Part shown: positions 6,327 to 11,167 of the stretch, one piece after another
How the letters are laid out: every line of letters starts with the position of its first letter
How positions within the stretch are numbered: the stretch's first letter is position 1
Assembly: GCA_023423775.1 (NCBI GenBank)
Contig: JAFAEZ010000118.1
Span: 1 to 11,167, forward strand
DNA length: 11,167 nt
Reading direction: 5' to 3'
DNA from: Pseudomonadota bacterium
Lineage (GTDB): Bacteria > Pseudomonadota > Alphaproteobacteria > Sphingomonadales > Sphingomonadaceae
Translations under genes and position numbers: made by a program
The notes under the pieces: generated by a model
The model's database searches: none
The model's input: the letters and a program-made list of their open reading frames with translations, nothing else
Told to the model about the DNA's origin: nothing

Positions 6327-7433
6327 TTAGAGCAACAGCATTGTCGACAGCGACAGGAAGATGCCCATGCTCGCCACGTCGCTGGCGGTGGTGAGGAAGA
6401 TGCTCGAGGCGGTCGCCGGGTCGGCGCCGAGCCGTTTCAGGGTCAGCGGAATCAGCGCTCCGGCGAGGCCACTGATCACGCAGCTCGCGATCATAGCCAC
6501 CATCACCACCAAGCCCATCAGCAGCGGGTTCGCCTCGCCCTGCATCCGCGCGTAGATGAACATGCCCAGACCGGCCGTGATGCCGACCAGCAGGCCGTTG
6601 AAGAAGCCGAGCATGCCTTCCTTCATGACGAGCTTGCGTTCGAGGCCCGCCTTGACGTCGCCGAGCGTCATGCCGCGCAAGGCGACCGCCAGCGCCTGGC
6701 ACCCGGTATTGCCCGACTGCCCCGCCATCACTGGCAGGAAGACGGCGAGGATAACGAGCTGCGCCAGCGTCTCCTCGAACACGCCGACCACCGCCGCGGC
6801 GACGAAAGCGGTCACGAGGTTGACCTGGAGCCAGGGGTGGCGGAGCAGGAGACTGCGCTTCAGCGGCGTCGCCAGGCGCTCCTCCTTCTCGACGCCGACC
6901 ATGGCGCCGGCCTGGGCGCTGATCTCGATCGCCTGCTCGGCGAACAGAGCGTCGCCGCGGATCAGGCCCTTGAGAACGTGGTTGGCGTCGACCACCGGAT
7001 AGACCGGGAAGTGCTTGGTCAGCGCCGCCTTGAGCGCGTCGGCGAGCGGCATCGTGTCGCGGAACGCGAACACATTGTGGAGCATGATCTCCTCGAGCTT
7101 TGTGTCCGGCTTGGCGAGCAGCATGTCGCGCATCACGACGAGCCCGAGCAGCCGGCCGCCTTCGTCGGTGACGTAGCAATAAGTGATGAAGGCGGCGCGG
7201 GTGAGGTCGCGCAATTGCTCGACCGTTTCCCGCACGGTCATGTTCGGCCCGAACACGCCGACCGGCGGCGACATCAGATCGCCCGCGGTCATCTTCTCGG
7301 AAGCGGCGCGGCCTTTGAGATTGAGGCGCTTGGCAATCGTCGGCGGTGCGGTGGCTTCGGCTTCAATCGGAACCGTTTCGGGCGGTTCGATGGTCATTGT
7401 GGCGGTTCCGTCAATTGCGGGGGTGGTCGTCAT
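6327..7433 (-). CDS. mgtE: MgtE-type magnesium transporter lacking the N domain
   Basis: A 368-residue inner-membrane Mg2+ channel/transporter. Residues 1-47 are a low-complexity Thr/Pro/Glu-rich leader. A CBS-domain pair follows (about 48-165: KMTAGDLMSPP, then VFAFRDTMPLADALKALTKHF-like and YPVVDANHVLKGLIRGD). A connecting helix leads to about five membrane helices (from about 205). The pore region has LPVMAGQSGNTGCQALA (233-249), and the last helix has TTASDVASMG with D352, matching the ion-binding Asp432 of Thermus MgtE. Family members are usually about 450 residues, with a superhelical Mg2+-sensing N domain before the CBS pair; that domain is absent here, so gating may differ. The start at 7433 has GGAG (complement of 7441-7444) seven bases upstream. 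It is transcribed alone, divergent from typA, and converges on the oxidase operon with a one-base gap. Transport of Mg2+ is family knowledge; Co2+ is also possible. Confidence 0.92.
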   Translation of the reverse strand: MTTTPAIDGTATMTIEPPETVPIEAEATAPPTIAKRLNLKGRAASEKMTAGDLMSPPVGVFGPNMTVRETVEQLRDLTRAAFITYCYVTDEGGRLLGLVVMRDMLLAKPDTKLEEIMLHNVFAFRDTMPLADALKAALTKHFPVYPVVDANHVLKGLIRGDALFAEQAIEISAQAGAMVGVEKEERLATPLKRSLLLRHPWLQVNLVTAFVAAAVVGVFEETLAQLVILAVFLPVMAGQSGNTGCQALAVALRGMTLGDVKAGLERKLVMKEGMLGFFNGLLVGITAGLGMFIYARMQGEANPLLMGLVVMVAMIASCVISGLAGALIPLTLKRLGADPATASSIFLTTASDVASMGIFLSLSTMLLL

Positions 7434-7578
7434 CAGATCACTCCGTCCTGCCGAGGCTCGTGTAAATTGGCTGAGAAAGCCCGTTAGGACAATCGATTTC
7501 GTTTACAGCCTGGGACGGTGCGATGGCGCTGCGTTGATCGCGACAAATCGTGCGACGAACTTGCGAAGAGGTTCGCGC

Positions 7579-7596
7579 GACTTGTCCGGACTTGTC
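7579..7596. repeat. tandem direct repeat of GACTTGTC
   Basis: Two exact copies of GACTTGTC (7579-7586 and 7589-7596) are separated by CG, giving a 10-base period, about one helical turn. It lies about 87 bases upstream of the typA -35 element and about 150 upstream of mgtE. A protein-binding site is possible but a chance repeat is not excluded. Confidence 0.3.
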
Positions 7597-7682
7597 TTCG
7601 ACTGGAAAGGGCGCGAGCGCACGTAATGCAATGAGCAGGCTCTGGCTTCGCCGCCTGGTTCAGTCATTGCGACGGGCTGCAC

Positions 7683-7711
7683 TTGTTGCGCCGCAATATA
7701 ACGCGTATAGG
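7683..7711 (+). promoter_or_regulatory. probable sigma-70-type promoter of typA
   Basis: TTGTTG (7683-7688) and TATAGG (7706-7711) are 17 bases apart, the optimal spacing for a housekeeping sigma factor. The predicted transcript start is near 7718, giving a leader of about 26 bases. A GGGA (7733-7736) lies seven bases before the ATG at 7744. No T-rich spacer or operator is evident. Confidence 0.5.
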
Positions 7712-7743
7712 CGCGCCACATTTCGCTCCATCGGGAATTTTGA

Positions 7744-9561
7744 ATGAGTCTTCGCAACGTGGCGATCATCGCCCACGTCGATCACGGCAAGACGACTCTT
7801 GTCGACCAGCTGTTCCGCCAATCCGGCACCTTCCGCGACAACCAGCGCGTCGACGAACGCGCCATGGATTCGAACGACCTCGAGAAAGAGCGCGGGATCA
7901 CCATCCTCGCCAAGTGCACCTCGGTCGAGTGGCAGGGCACGCACATCAACATCGTCGACACGCCGGGCCACGCCGATTTCGGTGCGGAGGTGGAACGAAT
8001 CCTGTCGATGGTCGACGGCGTGATCCTGCTGGTCGATTCGGCCGAAGGGCCGATGCCGCAGACCAAGTTCGTGACCGGCAAGGCGCTGGGCCTCGGCCTC
8101 AAGCCGATCGTCGTCGTCAACAAGATCGACCGCCCCGATGCGCGCCCGGCCGAAGTGCTCGACGAATGTTTCGAGCTGTTCCTGAGTCTCGACGCCAATG
8201 ACGAGCAATTGGACTTCCCGGTCCTCTACGCCTCGGGCCGCAACGGCTATGCCGGCGAGACCGACGACGTCCGCTCGGGCGACCTGACGCCGCTGTTCCA
8301 GAAGATCGTCGACCACATCCCCGAGCCGGGCCTCGACACCGAGGCCGAGTTCAAGATGCTCGCCACTTTGCTCGACCGGGACCCGTTCCTCGGCCGCATC
8401 CTCACCGGCCGCATCGAAAGCGGCAAGCTCGACGTCAACATGCCGATCAAGGCGATCGACGTCGACGGCAACGAAGTCGAGGCAGGCCGCGCCAGCAAGG
8501 TGTTCGCCTTCCGCGGCCTCGAGCGCGTCCCGGTCGAGAGCGCCAAGGCGGGCGATATCGTCGCCATTGCCGGCCTCGCCAAGGCGACCGTCTCCAACAC
8601 GATCGGCGCGCCCTCGATGACCGTCCCGGTGCCCGCCCGCCCGATCGACCCGCCGACGCTGGCGATGAGCTTCGCGGTCAACGACAGCCCCTATGCCGGC
8701 CGCGACGGCGACAAGGTGCAGAGCCGCGTCATCCGAGACCGTCTCGAGCGCGAGGCCGAGACCAACGTCGCGATCCGCATCTCGGTCAGCCCGACCTCGG
8801 ACGCGTTCGAAGTCGCCGGCCGCGGCGAGCTCCAATTGGGCGTGCTCATCGAGACGATGCGCCGCGAAGGCTTCGAGCTCTCGATCAGCCGCCCGCGCGT
8901 CTTGTTCAAGGACGGCCCGAGCGGCCGCGAGGAGCCGTACGAGACGGTCGTGGTCGACGTCGACGATGAATTCTCCGGAACGGTCGTCGAGAAGATGTCG
9001 CTGCGCAAGGCCGAGATGACCGACATGCGCCCCTCGGGCGGCGGCAAGACTCGCCTCACCTTCAGCGCCCCCTCGCGCGGCCTGATCGGCTATCATGGCG
9101 AGTTTTTGAGCGACACGCGCGGCACCGGCATCATGAACCGGCTGTTCGAGAAATACGGCCCCTATAAGGGCGTCATCCAGGGCCGCCAGAACGGCGTCCT
9201 CATCTCGATGGAGCAGGGCGAGGCCGTGGCCTACGCGCTCAACATGCTCGAGGAACGCGGCATCCTGTTCATCGCGCCCGGCGAGAAGCTCTACGAGGGC
9301 ATGGTGATCGGCGAGAATGCCAAGCCGCAGGATCTCGAGGTCAATCCCTTGAAGTCCAAGCAGCTCACCAACTTCCGCGCCTCGGGCAAGGATGAGGGCA
9401 TCCGCCTCACCCCGCCCAAGCGGATGACGCTCGAGCAGGCGATCGCCTATATCCAGGACGACGAGCTGGTCGAAGTCACGCCCAAGAGCATCCGCATCCG
9501 CAAGCGCTACCTCGACCCACACGAGCGTAAGCGCCAGAGCCGGAAGAGCGAAGCGGCCTAA
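7744..9561 (+). CDS. typA: translational GTPase TypA/BipA
   Basis: A 605-residue ribosome-associated GTPase of the EF-G family, acting in the cytoplasm in 50S ribosome assembly and stress or low-temperature adaptation. All G motifs are present: AHVDHGKTTL (G1, K16), RGITI (G2, 50-54), DTPGH (G3, 72-76), NKID (G4, 126-129) and SGRNG (G5, 164-168). Domain II (about 205-300) and the EF-G-like III/V region follow, including VAGRGELQLGVLIETMRREGFE. The BipA-specific C-terminal domain is clear in YGPYKGVIQGRQNGVLIS, NPLKSKQLTNFRASGKDE and the basic tail RKRYLDPHERKR. The length is that of the family. The ATG at 7744 fits the conserved MSLRNVAIIAHVDHG start. It is monocistronic: its own promoter lies upstream and hairpins follow the stop. 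Nothing is missing or odd. Confidence 0.98.
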   Translation: MSLRNVAIIAHVDHGKTTLVDQLFRQSGTFRDNQRVDERAMDSNDLEKERGITILAKCTSVEWQGTHINIVDTPGHADFGAEVERILSMVDGVILLVDSAEGPMPQTKFVTGKALGLGLKPIVVVNKIDRPDARPAEVLDECFELFLSLDANDEQLDFPVLYASGRNGYAGETDDVRSGDLTPLFQKIVDHIPEPGLDTEAEFKMLATLLDRDPFLGRILTGRIESGKLDVNMPIKAIDVDGNEVEAGRASKVFAFRGLERVPVESAKAGDIVAIAGLAKATVSNTIGAPSMTVPVPARPIDPPTLAMSFAVNDSPYAGRDGDKVQSRVIRDRLEREAETNVAIRISVSPTSDAFEVAGRGELQLGVLIETMRREGFELSISRPRVLFKDGPSGREEPYETVVVDVDDEFSGTVVEKMSLRKAEMTDMRPSGGGKTRLTFSAPSRGLIGYHGEFLSDTRGTGIMNRLFEKYGPYKGVIQGRQNGVLISMEQGEAVAYALNMLEERGILFIAPGEKLYEGMVIGENAKPQDLEVNPLKSKQLTNFRASGKDEGIRLTPPKRMTLEQAIAYIQDDELVEVTPKSIRIRKRYLDPHERKRQSRKSEAA

Positions 9562-9575
9562 GCCGCAGCCGCTAA

Positions 9576-9615
9576 GCCCAAGACCGCCGGCGCGCACGTG
9601 CCGCCGGGCTTGGGC
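9576..9615 (+). terminator. probable transcription terminator hairpin of typA
   Basis: GCCCAAG (9576-9582) pairs exactly with CTTGGGC (9609-9615). Inside it, CCGGCG (9587-9592) pairs with CGCCGG (9602-9607) around a loop that itself contains GCAC/GTGC. A small internal bulge separates the two stems. It begins 14 bases after the typA stop. No T-run follows, so it is either a non-canonical terminator or a transcript-end stabiliser. Confidence 0.5.
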
Positions 9616-9662
9616 GAGAGCCGGCGAAGGCCGGCCGACCGGCGCGCCAGCGACCGGATCGA

Positions 9663-9687
9663 CGTCACGGGATTCACTCCCGTGACG
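9663..9687. other. perfect 10-bp stem-loop
   Basis: CGTCACGGGA (9663-9672) and TCCCGTGACG (9678-9687) are exact reverse complements around the five-base loop TTCAC. The perfect symmetry makes chance unlikely. It could be a second terminator for typA (no T-run on either side), a protein-binding palindrome, or a dispersed intergenic repeat. Without genome copies I cannot choose. Confidence 0.5.
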
Positions 9688-9768
9688 GCGGCGGCCTCAC
9701 GCGCTTTCCCTTCGTCACCTCGGACCTGACCTTTCCCGTTGCGCGCGGAGGCGCGGAGAGGAAGCGGG

Positions 9769-9789
9769 ATGCCGGATCGCGTCCGGCAT
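9769..9789. repeat. REP-like intergenic palindrome
   Basis: ATGCCGGA (9769-9776) and TCCGGCAT (9782-9789) form a perfect 8-bp stem around TCGCG, followed by GACG. The core ATGCCGGA-loop-TCCGGCATGACG resembles a dispersed palindrome I associate with intergenic DNA of sphingomonads and related Alphaproteobacteria. Its presence argues that coding does not extend through this segment. The repeat family name is not known to me. Confidence 0.5.
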
Positions 9790-9855
9790 GACGGGCGTGT
9801 CGCCGGGCAGGGCCTGCCTATATCTGCGGTCGCACCAGCGTTTACTGTCCGGGTC

Positions 9856-9872
9856 GCCTGCCACCGGCGGGC
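9856..9872. repeat. imperfect inverted repeat, candidate operator
   Basis: GCCTGCC (9856-9862) and GGCGGGC (9866-9872) match at six of seven positions around ACC. It lies between the -35 and -10 positions of the candidate promoter of the LOV-HTH gene, where a bound regulator could act. In DNA this rich in G+C such a repeat can arise by chance. Confidence 0.25.
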
Positions 9873-9876
9873 GCGC

Positions 9877-9882
9877 TATGAT
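9877..9882 (+). promoter_or_regulatory. candidate -10 element of the LOV-HTH gene
   Basis: TATGAT differs from the TATAAT consensus by one base. Its usual transcript start, seven bases on, would be at about 9889, exactly the GTG start codon, so the mRNA may be leaderless. The -35 at the right distance (9854-9859, TCGCCT) is poor, which could mean dependence on an activator or simply that this is not a promoter. Confidence 0.35.
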
Positions 9883-9888
9883 GGCGGG

Positions 9889-10491
9889 GTGGGCACGCAC
9901 GAGCAGATTCTCGAGAGCATCGGCGTCAGCCCGATCGCAACGGTGATTACCAACCCGCGCCGGGCGGACAATCCGGTGGAGGTCGCCAACGCCGCTTTCT
10001 GTGCGCTGACCGGATATTCCGAGCAGGAGATCATCGGCCGCAATTGTCGCTTTCTCGCCGGAGAGGGAACGGAGCCCTGGATTACCGAGCGGATCCGGGA
10101 GGCCGTGCGCGCGCGCCACTCGGTACTGGTCGACATCCTCAATTATCGCCGCGACGGCACGCCCTTCCGCAATGGCGTCCTCGTCACGCCCTTGTTCGAT
10201 GATGACGGGGACGTCGCCTGGTTTCTGGGCTCCCAGGTCGATCTCGGAGCAGAGTCGGAGCCGCAATTTTCCGCCAGGCGCGCCCGCGCCTTTGCGCTCG
10301 TGAAGAGCCTGCCGGCACGGCGCAGGCAGGTCCTGGAGCTGATGGCGCGCGGGCTCCTCAACAAGCAGATCGCCTGGGAACTGAAGCTCAGCGAAAAGAC
10401 GGTGAAGATGCACCGCCGCCTGCTTCTCGAGCAGCTTGGCGTGGCCACTTCCACCGATGCCATCCGGGTTGCCGTCGAAGCGGGGCTCTAG
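9889..10491 (+). CDS. blue-light LOV-HTH (LuxR-type) transcription factor, EL222-like
   Basis: A 200-residue light-responsive DNA-binding protein. The LOV (flavin-binding PAS) domain spans about 10-118: SPIATVITNPRRADNP, then GRNCRFLAGEGTEPW with photoactive C53 that forms the flavin adduct, flavin-contact candidates N85 and N95 (ILNYRRDGTPFRN), and FLGSQV with Q116. A short linker leads to a LuxR-type HTH (about 138-200): LPARRRQVLELMARGLLNKQIAWELKLSEKTVKMHRRL. Domain order, size and wording match EL222 of Erythrobacter litoralis (222 residues), in which blue light releases the HTH so it can dimerise and bind DNA. The GTG at 9889 is chosen because it precedes the LOV start by a short helix and follows a -10-like element; no good Shine-Dalgarno is seen. 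In-frame ATG at 9769 is an unlikely alternative within a palindrome. No light-signalling partner gene lies beside it. Target genes are unknown; the next gene encodes a FAS1 protein on the same strand. Confidence 0.9.
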   Translation: MGTHEQILESIGVSPIATVITNPRRADNPVEVANAAFCALTGYSEQEIIGRNCRFLAGEGTEPWITERIREAVRARHSVLVDILNYRRDGTPFRNGVLVTPLFDDDGDVAWFLGSQVDLGAESEPQFSARRARAFALVKSLPARRRQVLELMARGLLNKQIAWELKLSEKTVKMHRRLLLEQLGVATSTDAIRVAVEAGL

Positions 10492-10544
10492 ATGCAGCCT
10501 AAAGGCCGTATGGCTGTGCGGGCGCCGTCATCCTAATTCCGCAC

Positions 10545-10567
10545 CTGACGCCCATTGGGGCGGTCAG
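10545..10567 (+). promoter_or_regulatory. hairpin overlapping the ribosome-binding region of the FAS1 gene
   Basis: CTGACGCCC (10545-10553) pairs with GGGCGGTCAG (10558-10567) around ATTG, with one bulged G. The 3' arm runs into the first AGGA (10566-10569) of the purine-rich AGGAAAAGG before the start codon. In RNA it could modulate translation; in DNA it could be an operator. It could also act as a weak terminator for the LOV-HTH transcript, though no T-run follows. Confidence 0.35.
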
Positions 10568-10574
10568 GAAAAGG

Positions 10575-11117
10575 ATGACCACCATGAATCGACGCTTCGG
10601 ATCTATCGCGATCGGCCTCGCCGTCGCGTTTGCGGCGGCACCTTCGATGGCGCTCGCCGGCGGTCCCGCCAAGGGCAACATCGTCGCCGCTGCGGTGGCC
10701 TCGAACGATCACCAGACGCTCGTCGGCGCGCTGAAAGCCGCGGGCCTGGTCGACACCCTCGCCGGCCAGGGCCCCTTCACGGTCTTCGCGCCGACCGATG
10801 CCGCTTTTGCCCGCCTGCCGGCCGGCACCGTCGACAAGCTTGTCGAGCCCGCCAGTCGCGACCAGCTGCGAGCCGTTCTGACCTACCATGTCGTCCCCGG
10901 AAAGGTCACGTCGGCCGATCTGGTCAAGGCGATCCGGGACGGCGGAGGCAAGACGACCTTGAAGACCGTTCAGGGCGGGACCATCACCGCGCGACTGTCG
11001 GGCGCCTCGGTCGTGCTGACCGACGCGACCGGCGGCACGGCGACGGTCACCAAGGCCGACCTCGTTCAGTCCAACGGCGTCATCCACGTCACCGACGCTG
11101 TTTCCCTGCCCATGTAG
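10575..11117 (+). CDS. secreted fasciclin (FAS1) domain protein
   Basis: A 180-residue exported protein with one FAS1 domain. Residues 1-28 form a signal peptide (RR, hydrophobic IAIGLAVAFAAAPS, cleavage after ALA). The domain runs to the end: the first conserved box is GPFTVFAPTDAAF (66-78), the YH motif is at 104-105 (LTYHVVPGKV), and the second box is ADLVQSNGVIHVTDAVSLP (161-179). FAS1 domains mediate adhesion or matrix binding in the envelope; small bacterial ones like this have no assigned enzyme activity. AGGA (10566-10569) lies five bases before ATG 10575, while AAAAGG suits ATG 10584 (nine bases), which would give 177 residues with the same signal peptide; either start works. It follows the LOV-HTH gene by 83 bases on the same strand, so co-transcription or light control is possible but unproven. 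Family sure, biological role not. Confidence 0.93.
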   Translation: MTTMNRRFGSIAIGLAVAFAAAPSMALAGGPAKGNIVAAAVASNDHQTLVGALKAAGLVDTLAGQGPFTVFAPTDAAFARLPAGTVDKLVEPASRDQLRAVLTYHVVPGKVTSADLVKAIRDGGGKTTLKTVQGGTITARLSGASVVLTDATGGTATVTKADLVQSNGVIHVTDAVSLPM

Positions 11118-11127
11118 CCCTTGACGC

Positions 11128-11167
11128 GGGGGGGCGGGGGGCGGGGGGGGGCGGGCGGGGGGGGGGT
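11128..11167. repeat. poly-G low-complexity tract at the window end
   Basis: G-runs of 7, 6, 9, 3 and 10 bases are separated by single C residues, ending in one T. It begins 11 bases after the FAS1 stop. This is unlike every other intergenic stretch here and resembles a sequencing or assembly artefact at a contig edge; a true G-quadruplex-forming sequence that blocked sequencing is the alternative. Confidence 0.75.

Larger units (their letters stand above)
7434..7743. other. divergent intergenic region between mgtE and typA
   Basis: A 310-base gap with no convincing gene; short open frames here lack ribosome binding sites or family patterns. It holds the Shine-Dalgarno of mgtE near 7441, a direct repeat of GACTTGTC (7579-7586 and 7589-7596), a small inverted repeat GCGAA/TTCGC (7563-7576) and a good typA promoter at its right end. 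No riboswitch fold (for example an Mg2+ sensor) could be recognised by eye upstream of mgtE. Confidence 0.5.
9562..9888. other. hairpin-rich intergenic region between typA and the LOV-HTH gene
   Basis: A 327-base stretch without a supported gene. In order it holds a strong hairpin after typA (9576-9615), a GCCGGC/GCCGGC hairpin with GAAG loop (9620-9635), a perfect 10-bp hairpin (9663-9687), a REP-like palindrome (9769-9789), an imperfect inverted repeat (9856-9872) and a -10-like TATGAT (9877-9882). The frame of the LOV-HTH gene is open back to 9739, but that extension has no family match and crosses the REP-like palindrome. Confidence 0.5.

Noticed and set aside
7503..7769. 88-codon and 65-codon open frames in the mgtE-typA gap
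   Set aside because: They have no family pattern and overlap the typA promoter and start. Their lengths are expected by chance in DNA this G+C-rich.
7660..9597. 645-codon open frame on - opposite typA
   Set aside because: Shadow of the codon bias of typA: repetitive Ala/Asp/Leu/Arg composition and no ribosome binding site.
9739..9888. 50-residue N-terminal extension of the LOV-HTH protein
   Set aside because: It crosses the REP-like palindrome and has no similarity to EL222 or a leader. The GTG at 9889 is the better start.

Overview
The window (about two thirds G+C, dense short-spaced genes, several Sec-type signal peptides) looks like chromosomal DNA of an alphaproteobacterium, most likely a sphingomonad. 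The clearest taxonomic hint is a 200-residue LOV-HTH protein that closely resembles EL222 of Erythrobacter litoralis. A generic REP-like palindrome of a kind seen in these genomes and the style of the exported peptidases agree with that. The right end runs into a poly-G tract that looks like a contig edge.

Layout. (1) 1-3637, exported peptide or amide hydrolysis: the C-terminal part of an S9 (DPP-IV-like) serine peptidase on +, facing a two-gene minus-strand unit made of an AbgB-like M20 metallo-amidohydrolase followed 1 base later by an imidazolonepropionase-like amidohydrolase. Both minus-strand proteins begin with signal peptides. (2) 3767-6325, a cyanide-insensitive-type cytochrome bd quinol oxidase operon on +: subunit I with a short Q-loop, subunit II, and a 39-residue single-helix DUF2474-like protein that starts with TTG and overlaps the stop of subunit II. 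(3) 6327-7433, a short MgtE-type Mg2+ transporter on -, convergent with the oxidase operon with one base between the stops. (4) 7744-9561, the translational GTPase TypA/BipA on +, with a recognisable promoter, followed by a hairpin-rich 327-base gap. (5) 9889-10491, a blue-light LOV-HTH transcription factor, possibly leaderless. (6) 10575-11117, a secreted single-FAS1 (fasciclin) protein whose ribosome binding site abuts a hairpin.

How the parts fit. The oxidase genes form one translationally coupled operon that supplies a terminal quinol oxidase. The M20 and amidohydrolase genes are coupled too and, with the S9 peptidase, could finish the breakdown of peptides or amides outside the cytoplasm. 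That link is inferred from position. TypA and MgtE are housekeeping genes. The LOV-HTH gene and the FAS1 gene are co-oriented with an 83-base gap, so light control of the FAS1 gene is a testable guess, nothing more. I see no CRISPR array, tRNA, rRNA, insertion sequence or prophage, and no convincing wholly new system. The points most worth a second look are the LOV-HTH/FAS1 pair, the TTG-start oxidase small subunit, and the Cys-to-Glu change in the metal site of the M20 enzyme.
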